Source: Salinibacterium sp. NG253 (GTDB lineage Bacteria > Actinomycetota > Actinomycetes > Actinomycetales > Microbacteriaceae). From it: a stretch of 64,000 bases of DNA. Where the stretch lies: assembly GCF_015864945.1 (NCBI RefSeq), contig NZ_JADYWF010000001.1, positions 558,378 through 622,377 of the forward strand. Reading direction: 5' to 3'. Position 1 is the first letter of the stretch, and each line of letters opens with the position of its first letter. This document shows positions 46,243 to 55,929 of the stretch, one piece after another. The translations under genes were made by a program, and so were the position numbers. The notes beneath the pieces were generated by a model. The model worked only from the letters and a program-made list of their open reading frames with translations. It searched no databases and was not told the DNA's origin.

Positions 46243-47121
46243 ATGACTACTCAACGCATAGCGGAACCAACTCAGCTTCGCCGAATCCCCCGGACTATCG
46301 CTCGCTTCGGCGTCTCGTTCGTGGTGATTGCCATCATCGTGGGCGCATTCCTCCTGCCCTACCTCTGGATGGTGTCGTCTGCATTCAAAAACCAGACCGC
46401 AATCTTCGATGATCTCAATCCGCTCTCGTGGAAGGTGTTTCTTCCCGTCGGCGGAACGATCGACAACTTCGTGGCGCTTTTCGAAAAAGGAATCGGTCTC
46501 GCTCTTGTCAATTCCCTCATCGTCGCGTTCATCCAAGTGGGCGGCACCCTGGTGGTCTGCACCCTCGCCGCCTACGCGTTGACAAGAATTTCGTTCAAAG
46601 GCCGCGGCGTGGTCTTTGCGGTGATCCTCGCAACATTCATGCTTCCGGCAGAAGCGCTTGTCGTGCCGATGTATGGGGTAATTGCTGGCCTCAACTTGCA
46701 AGACACGCTCCTCGCGGTCGCTCTTCCTTGGGTCTCGAGCGTTTTCGGGCTCTTCCTCTTGAAGCAAGCCTTCGAAGAGATCCCGATGGAGTTGGATGAG
46801 GCGGCACGACTCGATGGTGCGGGACACTTCCGGGTCTTCTGGTCGATCATCCTTCCCAACGTGCGCACATCGTTGGCAACTCTGTGCCTCGTGACCTTTT
46901 TGTTCTCATGGAACGCTTTCCTCTGGCCGTTGACGGTCGTGCAAAGTTCTCAGAACCAGGTCATTCAGGTCGCCATTGCTCAGTCGGTATCTGCGGGTGA
47001 GCTGCCGAACTGGGGCTTGACGTTCGCGGGCGCTGCGGTGGCCACAGTGCCGCTGATCCTCCTCTTTCTCTTCGCTCAGCGCTTCTTCGTGCAGGGCCTC
47101 GCTTCTTCCGGACTCAAGTAA
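46243..47121 (+). CDS. ABC transporter permease (CUT1, MalG-like)
   Basis: Second permease, 292 aa, six helices, EAA loop ELDEAARLDGAGHFRVFWSIILP, and a C-terminus FVQGLASSGLK like the MalG group. GGAGG precedes the ATG, 9 nt after the first permease. Confidence 0.93.
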   Translation: MTTQRIAEPTQLRRIPRTIARFGVSFVVIAIIVGAFLLPYLWMVSSAFKNQTAIFDDLNPLSWKVFLPVGGTIDNFVALFEKGIGLALVNSLIVAFIQVGGTLVVCTLAAYALTRISFKGRGVVFAVILATFMLPAEALVVPMYGVIAGLNLQDTLLAVALPWVSSVFGLFLLKQAFEEIPMELDEAARLDGAGHFRVFWSIILPNVRTSLATLCLVTFLFSWNAFLWPLTVVQSSQNQVIQVAIAQSVSAGELPNWGLTFAGAAVATVPLILLFLFAQRFFVQGLASSGLK

Positions 47122-47130
47122 GGACATCGC

Positions 47131-47982
47131 ATGAACTCCCCCCAACGTTCCACCTACGTCGCCAATTGTTCGCTGCTGTTTCAGGAGCTGCCCCTCCTGC
47201 AGCGGCCCGCCGCCGCTTATAACGCTGGTTTCGATTCGATCGAATATTGGTGGCCGTTCGATTCTGCTTCGCCCACTGATAGCGACGTCGACAAGTTCGT
47301 CGGGGCTATTGACGATTCCGGAGCGAAGCTTGTCGGACTCAACTACTTTGCTGGTGATCTTTTCGGGCCCGATTGCGGCGTCGTCTCTCTTCCTGACCGC
47401 CAAGCAGAATTTCGTGACAGCGTGGAAATCGCGACGGCCATCGGTTCGCGTCTCAACGTGGGAGCGTTCAACGCGCTGTATGGAAACCGAGTTGAGACCT
47501 CGACTCCAGAAGCACAGGACGAGCTCGCGATCCAGAGCCTCGGCTTTGCCGCCGACGCTGCCGCCACCATCGGGGCGACAGTCCTCATCGAAGCTGTCAG
47601 CGGCCCCAAGCCTTATCCGCTACGTACCGCAGCAGACGCGATCGCGGTGGTAGATCGCGTCCGGGCATCCGGACACCCGAATGTTGCTTTCTTGCTCGAC
47701 ATTTTCCACTTAGCTGCGAACGGGGATGACGTTTCCGCCGCTATCAAGAGTCACGCCTCATCCGTTGCGCATGTACAAATCGCGGACTTCCCTGGCCGAG
47801 GAGAACCCGGCTCCGGAACGCTCGATCTAGACCGCTATCTCAGCGAATTGACCGAGCAGGGCTATACCGGGGCGGTCGCGCTCGAGTACAAGCCGTCCAC
47901 TGGCGACACTCAAGCCAGTATCGCCAATCTCAATGGTTTCCCATCGATCACAGTTTCAGTAACGAGAGGTTTCACACAATGA
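47131..47982 (+). CDS. hyi: Hydroxypyruvate isomerase
   Basis: TIM-barrel isomerase of 283 aa that interconverts hydroxypyruvate and tartronate semialdehyde. It follows the E. coli Hyi pattern closely: ANCSLLFQELPLLQR at the N-terminus, LPDRQAEFRDSVEIA, the ligand segments LIEAVSGPKPYPL and LLDIFHL, HVQIADFPGRGEPGSG and VALEYKP at the C-terminus. It overlaps the reductase gene by 4 nt, as hyi and glxR pair in allantoin/glyoxylate operons. Glyoxylate carboligase (gcl), which makes tartronate semialdehyde from glyoxylate, is not in this operon. Confidence 0.9.
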   Translation: MNSPQRSTYVANCSLLFQELPLLQRPAAAYNAGFDSIEYWWPFDSASPTDSDVDKFVGAIDDSGAKLVGLNYFAGDLFGPDCGVVSLPDRQAEFRDSVEIATAIGSRLNVGAFNALYGNRVETSTPEAQDELAIQSLGFAADAAATIGATVLIEAVSGPKPYPLRTAADAIAVVDRVRASGHPNVAFLLDIFHLAANGDDVSAAIKSHASSVAHVQIADFPGRGEPGSGTLDLDRYLSELTEQGYTGAVALEYKPSTGDTQASIANLNGFPSITVSVTRGFTQ

Positions 47983-48875
47983 CAAAGATTGCATTCATCG
48001 GTCTCGGCATCATGGGAGCGCCCATGGCGGCAAACTTGGTCGCCGCCGGCCACGACGTAACAGGATTTAACCGCAGCCGTGCCGCCGTCGACACGTTCAT
48101 TTCACAGGGCGGGTCAGGCGCACAGAGCATCGAAGAGGCGATCGCCGGCGCCGAGATTGTGGTGACAATGCTGCCGGACTCCCCCGATGTCGAATCTGTA
48201 TTGAGCGGCGAAAGCGGCGTCTTCGCACATGTGCCGCAGGGCACCCTCGTCATCGACTTTTCGACAATTCGACCGGATGTTGCCATCCGGCTGGCCGAAG
48301 AAGCCGCGGCCGTGGGAGTCCAGATGCTCGATGCTCCAGTTTCGGGTGGTGAAGCAGGAGCTATCGAGGGTGTTCTCTCGGTCATGGTCGGAGGATCAGC
48401 AGAGGCCTTCGCTCAGGCCTCTGCCGTGTTCGACGCCGTTGGCTCAACCATCGTTCACGTGGGGCCGTCAGGTTCGGGCCAGACGGTGAAGGCCGCCAAT
48501 CAGCTCATTGTGGCCGGCACGATGGAACTCGTCGCCGAAGCTCTCGTCTTTCTCGAGGCTCACGGCGTAGACATGGAACCGGCAGTGAAGGTGCTCTCGG
48601 GAGGTCTTGCCGGCAGCACAGTGCTCTCGCGGAAAGCTCCGAACATGCTCTCGCGAAACTTCGCACCGGGCTTCCGAGTGACCTTGCACGATAAAGACCT
48701 GGGAATCGTCACGGCTGCGGCACGGGAAGCCGGCGTCGCTATTCCGCTCGGTGCGGTGGTGGCGCAGCTCATGGGATCGCTCAAAGCCCGCGGCGACGGC
48801 GACCTCGATCATTCGGCATTGTTCACCCTCGTCAGTGAACTCTCCGGCCGCAGTGACGATCAGACCGAGGGATAA
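47979..48875 (+). CDS. glxR: Tartronate semialdehyde reductase (2-hydroxy-3-oxopropionate reductase)
   Basis: Beta-hydroxyacid dehydrogenase of 298 aa that reduces tartronate semialdehyde to D-glycerate with NAD(P)H. The dinucleotide fold GLGIMGAPMAANL is at residues 8-20, the substrate motif DAPVSGGEAGA at ~118-128, and the catalytic lysine is Lys171 in GQTVKAANQ. Next to hyi, the GlxR/GarR assignment is preferred over 3-hydroxyisobutyrate dehydrogenase. Confidence 0.9.
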   Translation: MTKIAFIGLGIMGAPMAANLVAAGHDVTGFNRSRAAVDTFISQGGSGAQSIEEAIAGAEIVVTMLPDSPDVESVLSGESGVFAHVPQGTLVIDFSTIRPDVAIRLAEEAAAVGVQMLDAPVSGGEAGAIEGVLSVMVGGSAEAFAQASAVFDAVGSTIVHVGPSGSGQTVKAANQLIVAGTMELVAEALVFLEAHGVDMEPAVKVLSGGLAGSTVLSRKAPNMLSRNFAPGFRVTLHDKDLGIVTAAAREAGVAIPLGAVVAQLMGSLKARGDGDLDHSALFTLVSELSGRSDDQTEG

Positions 48876-48878
48876 GTC

Positions 48879-49931
48879 GTGAGCCTGCCGTCACGGTCTG
48901 CCACGACCACACGCATGAACCGCTCCTGGGGCGTTCTCGGTGCCATCGTTGCGCTCCACGTCGTCGGGTTCGGCGCGCTCGTTCTCGCGAGCGCGCCATC
49001 AGCTACGGACTCCTCGGGCGCAGCGAGCGGGTTGGCCGTCGCTCTCGGAATCGGGCTCACCGCCTACGCGTTAGGAGTTCGTCACGCTTTCGATGCCGAT
49101 CACATCGCCGCCATCGACAACACGACCCGACGACTCGCGACGTCGCCCCGCGAAGCGCGCGGCACCGTCGGTTTTTGGTTCGCGCTGGGGCATTCGACGA
49201 TCGTCACGGTCCTGTGCGTGCTTCTTATGGCATTCGGGCAGGCATTGGAAACGGCCATGGCAGCTGACGGCTCAGCGGTTCAGTTCACCACGACTGTCTA
49301 CGGCCCCACGATTTCAGGAGTCTTCCTGCTCGTCATCGCCGCTGCCAACATTATTGCGCTCACCCGTTCCCATAGTCACGGAGTTCGTGGCCCCGTCACG
49401 TGGCTACTCGGACGTTTCGATAAGGCTGTGGATCGACCAAGTCGAATGTACGTAGTCGGTCTGTTGTTCGGACTCGGCCTCGATACCGCCACAGAGATCT
49501 GGCTTCTCGTCCTGTTGGGCGCAGCCGCTCTCTCGTCTACTTCGCTGTGGGCTGTGCTCGCGCTTCCCATTCTGTTCGCAGCAGGAATGACCGCAATGGA
49601 TACCCTCCAAGGCCTCATGGCGAGCCGCGTCTACCGACCAGGCTCGCGCTCCTCACGCGTGCAACGAGCCTTCAGCGTCGGAATGACTGTCGTCGCTGTC
49701 ACCGTCGCGGTTGTTGTCGGTGTCGTGCAGCTCGCGTCGGCGGTGACTGCATCCGGAGGAACTGCGGGTGTACTGAATTGGATCTCGGGTGCCGAAGTGT
49801 CATCTCTTGGCTTCGTACTAGCGGGGCTCATCCTTGTTGGCTGGCTTGTTGTGCTGGCAGTCGGACGATCACACGGCGATCGCACCTCTGCATTCGTTGC
49901 TCCTCAGCCGATGATGAAAGAAGGCGTCTGA
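48879..49931 (+). CDS. Nickel/cobalt permease, NiCoT (HoxN/NixA) family
   Basis: High-affinity nickel uptake protein of 350 aa with about eight helices and a GTG start. The signature [14 protein letters not shown] (~residues 68-81), LGHSTIVT and [11 protein letters not shown] are all present. It sits directly before ureA with its stop overlapping the ureA start, so nickel uptake is co-expressed with the nickel enzyme urease. Confidence 0.94.
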   Translation: MSLPSRSATTTRMNRSWGVLGAIVALHVVGFGALVLASAPSATDSSGAASGLAVALGIGLTAYALGVRHAFDADHIAAIDNTTRRLATSPREARGTVGFWFALGHSTIVTVLCVLLMAFGQALETAMAADGSAVQFTTTVYGPTISGVFLLVIAAANIIALTRSHSHGVRGPVTWLLGRFDKAVDRPSRMYVVGLLFGLGLDTATEIWLLVLLGAAALSSTSLWAVLALPILFAAGMTAMDTLQGLMASRVYRPGSRSSRVQRAFSVGMTVVAVTVAVVVGVVQLASAVTASGGTAGVLNWISGAEVSSLGFVLAGLILVGWLVVLAVGRSHGDRTSAFVAPQPMMKEGV

Positions 49932-50233
49932 TGCATCTCACTCCTGCCGATACCGAGAAACTATTGCTCAGCGTTGCTGCGATGGTCGCTCGGGAGCGAC
50001 TCGACCGCGGGGTCATCCTTAATTACCCGGAGAGCATTGCGTTGCTCAGTAGCTGGGTAATCGAACGCGCCCGCGACGGCGCACTCGTCGCCGACCTCAT
50101 GGACGAAGGCCGGGAGGTGCTCACTCGAGCCCAAGTGATGCCCGGTGTCGCCGACATGATCCGCGACGTTCAAGTAGAAGCAACCTTTCCCGACGGCCGC
50201 AAGCTCGTCACCTTGCATCACCCCATCCAGTAA
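49931..50233 (+). CDS. ureA: Urease gamma subunit
   Basis: Small structural subunit of urease (urea to ammonia and carbamate), 100 aa as usual. Typical sequence: [34 protein letters not shown]-type segment ([17 protein letters not shown]) and [18 protein letters not shown] 49931 overlaps the nickel permease stop by one base. Confidence 0.97.
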   Translation: MHLTPADTEKLLLSVAAMVARERLDRGVILNYPESIALLSSWVIERARDGALVADLMDEGREVLTRAQVMPGVADMIRDVQVEATFPDGRKLVTLHHPIQ

Positions 50234-50247
50234 GAGGGAGATAGATC

Positions 50248-50598
50248 ATGGCTAGTGCAAGCTCCGAAGGACCAGGCGCCTTCAGGATTCGCCCCGGAAC
50301 CATAGAGCTCAATGCCGACCGCATGCCGGCCGAGCGAATTCGTGTTGTCTTCCTCAACGCTGGTGATCGGCCAATCCAGATCGGATCCCATCTTCACCTG
50401 CCAGACGCTAACACCGCCCTCGAATTCGATCGCGAAGCGGCCCACGGCTTCCGGCTCGATATCCCCTCGGGCACATCGCAACGGTTCGAACCAGGTGCGT
50501 CTCGAGAACTCGACGCGGTAGCAATTCAGGGCGCGAGGCGCATTCCCGGCCTCCAGATTTCGCACGCAGGCAAGGAGCAACTCGATGGTATCCATTGA
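50248..50598 (+). CDS. ureB: Urease beta subunit
   Basis: Structural subunit of 116 aa. Conserved [47 protein letters not shown] and the [11 protein letters not shown] strand are present. GGGAG precedes the ATG, and its end overlaps ureC by 14 nt. Confidence 0.97.
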   Translation: MASASSEGPGAFRIRPGTIELNADRMPAERIRVVFLNAGDRPIQIGSHLHLPDANTALEFDREAAHGFRLDIPSGTSQRFEPGASRELDAVAIQGARRIPGLQISHAGKEQLDGIH

Positions 50599-52288
50599 CC
50601 GACAGCGCTACGCAGCAATTTATGGTCCTACTGCGGGCGACCAGATACGCCTCGGCGACACTGACCTCTGGATCGAAATCGAGCGCGATCTCACCGTGGG
50701 CGGAGAAGAAGCCGTGTTCGGTGGCGGCAAATCGATTCGCGAGTCTATGGCTCAGGGCGTGCGCACTCGCGCCGAAGGCGCGCTAGATACCGTCATTACG
50801 AATGCCATAGTGCTCGACTGGTGGGGCATTCAGCGAGCGGATGTCGGCATCAAAGATGGACGAATCGTTGCGTTAGGCCGTGCAGGAAACCCTGACATCG
50901 CCGACGGCGTCCATCCCCTACTCGTGATCGGCCCGTCGACTGACGTGATCTCGGGAGAGGGTCGCATCCTCACCGCCGGGGGTATTGATTCTCACGTTCA
51001 CCTCATCTCCCCCTCCCAAATTCATGAAGCGCTCGCCACAGGAATCACTACCGTGGTCGGTGGCGGCACCGGGCCTTCCGAGGGATCAAAAGCCACCACT
51101 GTCACCCCCGGCGCGTGGCATCTGGAAACCATGCACCGCGCCATGGATCGACTGCCTGTCAACCTGCTCTTGCTCGGCAAGGGAAACACCGTCTCGCCCG
51201 AAGCCCTCAAGGAACAGGCGTTAGCCGGTGCTGGTGGTTTCAAGATTCATGAGGATTGGGGCGCGACACCTGCAGCGATCAATGCGGCTCTTGAGGCGGC
51301 CGACACCTTCGGTCTACAGGTCGCTTTGCACTCCGATTCGCTCAACGAAGCCGGCTATGTGCAGTCCACGATCGATGCGATCGGCGGACGCGGCATCCAC
51401 GCATTTCATGTTGAAGGTGCTGGCGGCGGTCACGCGCCCGATATTTTGTCGATCGCGTCTCTGCCCAATGTCATCCCGGGATCAACGAACCCGACGCTCC
51501 CCCACACCATAAATACTGTTGCGGAACACCTCGACATGCTGATGGTGTGCCATCACTTGAATGCGTCGGTTCCGGAGGATCTCGCTTTCGCGGAGTCCAG
51601 AATCCGGGCGACAACGATCGCGGCAGAAGACATCCTCCACGACATCGGAGCGCTGTCGATCACGTCGTCTGACTCCCAGGCAATGGGGCGAATTGGTGAA
51701 GTCATTGCGCGCACGTGGCAGGTTGCCCACGTCATGAAGGCACGGCGCGGGTCATTGGGCGCCGCGCACCCCGCCGACAACGAGCGCGCACGGCGCTACA
51801 TCGCTAAATACACAATCAACCCCGCTATCGGTCACGGAATCGATAAAGAAGTAGGGAGCATCGAGCCAGGCAAGCTGGCTGACTTGGTGCTGTGGGATCC
51901 ACGATACTTCGGCATTAGGCCCGAAGTTGTCATTAAGGGAGGCGGCTTAGCGTGGGGCGCTCTCGGCGATCCCAACGCCTCAATCCCTACGCCACAGCCG
52001 GTGCTCATGCGACCGTCATTTGCGGATGCCATTGGCGACCGACTCTCACTCTCGTTCGTCGCGCAGGCCGCAATTGATGACGGCTTTGAGGAACGGATGG
52101 GGCTCGGGCGCACCGTCGTCGCCGTGCAGTCCACTCGGGAAGTGACCAAGCATGACCTGAAGAACAATGACACGCTCCCTAAGATCGATATTCGTCCAGA
52201 CACCTTCGCGATCTCGATCGATGACGAACTTGTCGTGCCCGCTCCCGTCGATACCCTGCCCCTCGCTCAGCTCTACACGATGTTCTAA
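50585..52288 (+). CDS. ureC: Urease alpha subunit (catalytic)
   Basis: Nickel-containing catalytic subunit of 567 aa, full length. All active-site residues are present: His137 and His139 (SHVHL), carbamylated Lys220 and His222 (FKIHEDWG), His249 (ALHSDS), His275 ([13 protein letters not shown]), Cys322/His323/His324 in the mobile flap (VCHHL) and Asp363 (SSDSQ). Nearby positions depart from the most common form: ISPSQ follows the first histidines where many ureases have ICPQQ, and LLLLGKGN replaces NLGFTGKGN. It is divergent but should be active. Confidence 0.97.
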   Translation: MVSIDRQRYAAIYGPTAGDQIRLGDTDLWIEIERDLTVGGEEAVFGGGKSIRESMAQGVRTRAEGALDTVITNAIVLDWWGIQRADVGIKDGRIVALGRAGNPDIADGVHPLLVIGPSTDVISGEGRILTAGGIDSHVHLISPSQIHEALATGITTVVGGGTGPSEGSKATTVTPGAWHLETMHRAMDRLPVNLLLLGKGNTVSPEALKEQALAGAGGFKIHEDWGATPAAINAALEAADTFGLQVALHSDSLNEAGYVQSTIDAIGGRGIHAFHVEGAGGGHAPDILSIASLPNVIPGSTNPTLPHTINTVAEHLDMLMVCHHLNASVPEDLAFAESRIRATTIAAEDILHDIGALSITSSDSQAMGRIGEVIARTWQVAHVMKARRGSLGAAHPADNERARRYIAKYTINPAIGHGIDKEVGSIEPGKLADLVLWDPRYFGIRPEVVIKGGGLAWGALGDPNASIPTPQPVLMRPSFADAIGDRLSLSFVAQAAIDDGFEERMGLGRTVVAVQSTREVTKHDLKNNDTLPKIDIRPDTFAISIDDELVVPAPVDTLPLAQLYTMF

Positions 52289-52962
52289 TGGTCGACTCGG
52301 GGACGCTCGCGATGCTCCTCGCTGATGCGCGCCTGCCCACCGGCGGACACACTCACTCGGCGGGAATGGAGCCTGCTTTGCTTGGTGGGCTTAAGCGAGA
52401 CGACATCCCCTCGTTCCTTGCCGGGAAAACAAGCTCGACAACACTCGTCGAAGCCGGAACGGCGGTAGTAGCACGGCATCATTTCATCAGCGAAGCCGCG
52501 CCGCCAGAAATGGACGCACTAATCGCGGCGTGGGCGGCGAGAACCCCGAGCCCGGCATTACGCGACGCGTCCAGGCTCCTCGGGCGCGGCTACACAAGGA
52601 TTGGCCGCACCGTGTGGCCGAGCAGCGCATCAATTGCGTTCTGCGCTCAACTGCGGCAGCCACCCCGGGCTGTGGTTCTCGGTGCGATCGCGGCAACTGC
52701 CCAGATGAAGCCAGCCGACCTGGTTCGTCTTGTCGTCTACGAAGAGGTTCAGAATGCGGCATCCGCTGTGCTGAAGCTCGACCCGATCGACCCGGCCACA
52801 GTGGTTACCTGGGTGCTCAACGCCTGCGAAGTAGCCGAACCTTTTGTCCATCAGCTCTCGCTTATCACTACGCCTGAGGCGATCCCCGCCTTGGGCGCTC
52901 CGCAAGCCGAAGGGTGGGCCGAGGCCCACGCTGTTATGAAGAAGAGGTTGTTCCGTGCTTGA
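52288..52962 (+). CDS. ureF: Urease accessory protein UreF
   Basis: Helical chaperone of 224 aa that joins UreD and UreG in the urease activation complex and controls the fidelity of nickel insertion. It has the UreF opening ([19 protein letters not shown]) and [21 protein letters not shown]. Its ATG shares a base with the ureC stop, and its end overlaps ureG by 8 nt. Confidence 0.93.
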   Translation: MVDSGTLAMLLADARLPTGGHTHSAGMEPALLGGLKRDDIPSFLAGKTSSTTLVEAGTAVVARHHFISEAAPPEMDALIAAWAARTPSPALRDASRLLGRGYTRIGRTVWPSSASIAFCAQLRQPPRAVVLGAIAATAQMKPADLVRLVVYEEVQNAASAVLKLDPIDPATVVTWVLNACEVAEPFVHQLSLITTPEAIPALGAPQAEGWAEAHAVMKKRLFRA

Positions 52963-53728
52963 AAACAACGCCCCCTCCCGCGCACTACGTCTGGGAATAG
53001 CCGGTCCCGTGGGAACTGGAAAGTCGTCGCTCATCGCACTTCTGTGTCGTTCTCTGGGTGAGGAACTGCGACTCGGTGTCATCACCAACGACATCTATAC
53101 GGATGAGGATGCGCGCTTCCTGCGATCCGCTGGAGTGCTGGATCCCGAAAGGATCCGCGCAGTGGAGACAGGCGCGTGCCCGCACACCGCAATTCGTGAT
53201 GACGTGACAGCGAACCTGCTGGCTGCCGAAGATCTTGAAGCCGACTTCGCTCCCCTCGACATCGTCATCATCGAGTCCGGCGGTGACAACTTGACCGCGA
53301 CGTTCTCTCCCGCGCTCGTGGATGCACAGATTTTCGTGCTCGATGTCGCCGGCGGCGGCGACGTTGCGCGCAAGGGCGGCCCGGGCATTTCCCGCGCCGA
53401 TCTGCTCGTAGTAAACAAGACAGACCTCGCGCCTTACGTCGGCGTTGATGTAGAGATGATGGTCTCTGACGCAACTCACGCGCGCGAAGGTCGGCCTGTT
53501 GTTGCTCTGTCGCGAACGGATGACAATTCGATTGCCCAGTTACGGCTGTGGGTGCTCGAAATGCTCGCCGCCTATCGCTCCGGAACTCACAGCCCCCAAG
53601 ACCCCGGTCCGATGGCGCCGCATAGTCACCTCGATGAGGGCGGCCAAGCTGTGGTTCACACCCACAGTCCCAGTTCAGACCACAACCACGACCACGACCA
53701 CGACCACGACCATCCCGTGAGAGCTTAA
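52955..53728 (+). CDS. ureG: Urease accessory GTPase UreG with His-rich C-terminal tail
   Basis: SIMIBI-class GTPase of 257 aa that powers nickel insertion. P-loop GPVGTGKSS, nickel-binding CPH (in [12 protein letters not shown]), IESGGDN and NKTD are visible. The last ~36 residues carry ten histidines, ending in an alternating His-Asp run made by a gaccac hexanucleotide repeat (53678-53713). UreE is absent from the operon, and this tail may store or deliver nickel in its place. Mycobacterial UreG proteins carry a His-rich stretch at the N-terminus instead. GTG start. Confidence 0.95.
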   Translation: MLENNAPSRALRLGIAGPVGTGKSSLIALLCRSLGEELRLGVITNDIYTDEDARFLRSAGVLDPERIRAVETGACPHTAIRDDVTANLLAAEDLEADFAPLDIVIIESGGDNLTATFSPALVDAQIFVLDVAGGGDVARKGGPGISRADLLVVNKTDLAPYVGVDVEMMVSDATHAREGRPVVALSRTDDNSIAQLRLWVLEMLAAYRSGTHSPQDPGPMAPHSHLDEGGQAVVHTHSPSSDHNHDHDHDHDHPVRA

Positions 53729-53737
53729 GGCCTTCGC

Positions 53738-54460
53738 GTGCAGTCTGAGGCGGCTTCGCGAGTCACGCGAGTCGCGGTAAACGCGAACACGTCAGGAAAC
53801 GCGCGCGTGGAGTTAAGGGCAGGGATACTCATACCGCGACTCATCTCGTGCACGGATACCTCGGCGGATGTCGCTCTCGTCGCCGGGGGCGCGCTACTGC
53901 TCGGCGGCGACACTGTTGCGATCGAAATTACGGTCGGCGCGGGTTGCCAGCTCACGCTCGAAGACATTGGCGGAATGGTTGCGTACGACGGTGAGGGACG
54001 GTCCGCAACCATGACGATTCAGGTCCGGCTGGAGGTTGGAGCCCGATTGTCGTGGGCAACGCTCCCGTTCATCATTGCCGACGGCGCCTGCGTCGAGCGG
54101 GTCCTCGACGTCGAGTTGGCTGACGGCGCTGTCGCGCTCATTCGGGAAACTCTTGTCTTAGGGCGCGAAGGGGAAAAAGGCGGTCGGGTGGTAACCCGAA
54201 CCTCCGTCTCGGCAAACGCTGTCCCCGTGTTGATTGAGCAGCAAGATTTCGACGGTAACGCACCTGTGTGGGGTCATCTTGGTGGCGAACGTGTCATGGA
54301 TACCGTCTTGTTTGCTGGCGCGCGGGTACCCGCGTCGTCCATCGATTCCGCTGCAGTCGTGCTCGACTTCGAGGAGCCGGGCGGCCTTGCACGGTGGCTT
54401 GGACGAGAAACCCACCTCTCGCCGCTCGATGCCGTGTGGCGAGATTGGGCATTGGCGTAG
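53738..54460 (+). CDS. ureD: Urease accessory protein UreD (UreH)
   Basis: Scaffold of the activation complex, 240 aa, GTG start 9 nt after ureG. Family segments: GGALLLGGDTVAIEITVGAGCQLTL, SWATLPFIIADGA, RETLVLGREGEKGGRV and LIEQQDFDGNAPVWG. It is the last gene of the operon, followed by a strong hairpin. Confidence 0.92.
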   Translation: MQSEAASRVTRVAVNANTSGNARVELRAGILIPRLISCTDTSADVALVAGGALLLGGDTVAIEITVGAGCQLTLEDIGGMVAYDGEGRSATMTIQVRLEVGARLSWATLPFIIADGACVERVLDVELADGAVALIRETLVLGREGEKGGRVVTRTSVSANAVPVLIEQQDFDGNAPVWGHLGGERVMDTVLFAGARVPASSIDSAAVVLDFEEPGGLARWLGRETHLSPLDAVWRDWALA

Positions 54461-54473
54461 CGCCGTTAACGCA

Positions 54474-54508
54474 CTGAGGCCGCCACCCGCAATGGGTGAC
54501 GGCCTCAG
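54474..54508. terminator. Bidirectional terminator between ureD and clpP
   Basis: Long stem ctgaggccg-caccc / gggtg-cggcctcag with one unpaired base in each arm and a short loop, between the convergent ureD and clpP 3' ends. Confidence 0.8.
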
Positions 54509-54527
54509 CAACGTTAAGAACGTAAAA

Positions 54528-55202
54528 CTAGCTCGTGATCGCCGGAAGCGTCTTGCGGCTCGTGAGCACCTGGTCGATGAGACCGTACTCCATTGCCTCA
54601 GCTGCGCTCAGAATCTTGTCGCGCTCGATGTCCTTGTTGATTTCTTCAGGAGTGCGGTTCGAGTGGAACGACAGGGTCTCTTCGAGCCATCCGCGCATGC
54701 GCAGGATCTCGCGAGCCTGAATCTCGATGTCCGAAGCCTGGCTTGAGCCTTCAGAACCACCGCTCGGCTGGTGGATCAGGATGCGAGCGTTGGGCAGAGC
54801 CAAACGCTTTCCCTTGGTTCCACCGGCGGTGATCACGGCAGCAGCCGAAGCAGCCTGACCGAGAACAACGGTCTGAATCTGAGGACGAATGTACTGCATC
54901 GTGTCGTAGATCGCCGTCATTGCGGTGAACGATCCACCGGGTGAGTTGATGTACATCACGATGTCGCGGTCAGGGTCTTGGCTCTCGAGAACGAGAAGCT
55001 GAGCCATAACGTCGTCAGCGGAAGCGTCGTCGATCTGCACACCCAAGAAGATGATTCGGTCTTCGAACAGCTTCGCGTACGGGTCTTGACGCTTGTAGCC
55101 ATAGGCCGTGCGCTCTTCGAACGTCGGCAAGATGTAGCGAGCATCAGCATCCGGACGACCAATGCCGGCGGGAGCCTGTGCTCCGAGGTTAAAGTTCTCC
55201 AT
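54528..55202 (-). CDS. clpP: ClpP protease subunit (second of the pair)
   Basis: Serine peptidase subunit of 224 aa. Catalytic serine in GQAASAAA and histidine in LIHQPSGG; the SPGGS oxyanion-region motif is present. It begins 2 nt after the stop of the first clpP gene. In actinobacteria two different ClpP rings form one active hetero-tetradecamer that works with ClpX or ClpC1. Compared with its partner it has a longer N-terminus and a SEGSSQASD insert near the histidine. Confidence 0.96.
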   Translation of the reverse strand: MENFNLGAQAPAGIGRPDADARYILPTFEERTAYGYKRQDPYAKLFEDRIIFLGVQIDDASADDVMAQLLVLESQDPDRDIVMYINSPGGSFTAMTAIYDTMQYIRPQIQTVVLGQAASAAAVITAGGTKGKRLALPNARILIHQPSGGSEGSSQASDIEIQAREILRMRGWLEETLSFHSNRTPEEINKDIERDKILSAAEAMEYGLIDQVLTSRKTLPAITS

Positions 55203-55204
55203 AA

Positions 55205-55810
55205 TTAGTCCTTCTTGCCGGTTGCGTTGTCTTCAGTTCCGCCGCCGCCAACTACGTCGGAGGCGAATTCGCGGAGGTGATCGACGAAGCCATATTCGAG
55301 AGCTTCTTTGGCCGTGAACCAGTTATCACGGTCGTTGTCGATGAGAACCTGCTCGACGCTCTTGCCTGTTTGCTCGGCGGTGAGCTCGGCCATGCGCTTC
55401 TTCATATCGAGGATGACGCCAGCCTGAGTCTGGATGTCTGCAGCGGTTCCACCGAATCCACCCGACGGCTGGTGCAGGAGCACACGCGCGTTGGGGGTGA
55501 TGTAGCGCTTGCCCTTGGTGCCCGAAGAGAGCAGGAACTGCCCCATCGAGGCGGCAAGGCCAATGCCGACGGTGACGATGTCGTTCGGCACGAACTTCAT
55601 CGTGTCGTAGATCGCCATTCCCGCGGTGATGGATCCACCGGGTGAGTTGATGTAAAGGTAGATGTCGCGCTTGGGATCCTCTGCGGCGAGCAGCAAGATC
55701 TTTGCGCAGATCTCGTTCGCGTTTGCATCGCGCACCTCTGAGCCGAGCCAGATGATGCGGTCCTTGAGGAGTTGGTCGAAGATGCTCGAGACCAATGCCG
55801 GTTGGGCCAT
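55205..55810 (-). CDS. clpP: ClpP protease subunit (first of the pair)
   Basis: Serine peptidase subunit of 201 aa. Catalytic serine in GLAASMGQ, histidine in [11 protein letters not shown] and aspartate region in DNDRDNW. It is the first gene of the clpP-clpP operon; its promoter must lie in the 119-bp divergent gap before the TPR gene. clpX does not follow as in most relatives, because the accessory block lies between. Confidence 0.96.
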   Translation of the reverse strand: MAQPALVSSIFDQLLKDRIIWLGSEVRDANANEICAKILLLAAEDPKRDIYLYINSPGGSITAGMAIYDTMKFVPNDIVTVGIGLAASMGQFLLSSGTKGKRYITPNARVLLHQPSGGFGGTAADIQTQAGVILDMKKRMAELTAEQTGKSVEQVLIDNDRDNWFTAKEALEYGFVDHLREFASDVVGGGGTEDNATGKKD

Positions 55811-55929
55811 TGTTGCGCTCCATTTCAGTTATCGCGTGATACGAATCTATCCGAGTACGCGCCGCTATTCTGGCGTGTTCGCCCTAGGCAAAGTACCGCG
55901 TCGCCGGAGGCTGCTTGTAGGCTCGCCAA

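Noticed and set aside
48879-49931. Nickel-responsive riboswitch or NikR site before the nickel permease
   Set aside because: The gene starts 3 nt after glxR inside the operon; there is no room for a separate leader.
53678-53713. Hexanucleotide gaccac run as an independent microsatellite or regulatory repeat
   Set aside because: It is in frame and simply encodes the His-Asp tail of UreG.
40633-54460. ureE, allantoicase, ureidoglycolate lyase, gcl or ABC ATPase inside the operon
   Set aside because: Each frame in the operon was assigned; none fits these families, so they are absent here or represented by the unknown first gene.
55811-55929. Possible ClgR box before the clpP pair
   Set aside because: Half-site-like cgct and gttcgcc segments are present, but I could not align them convincingly to a ClgR consensus.
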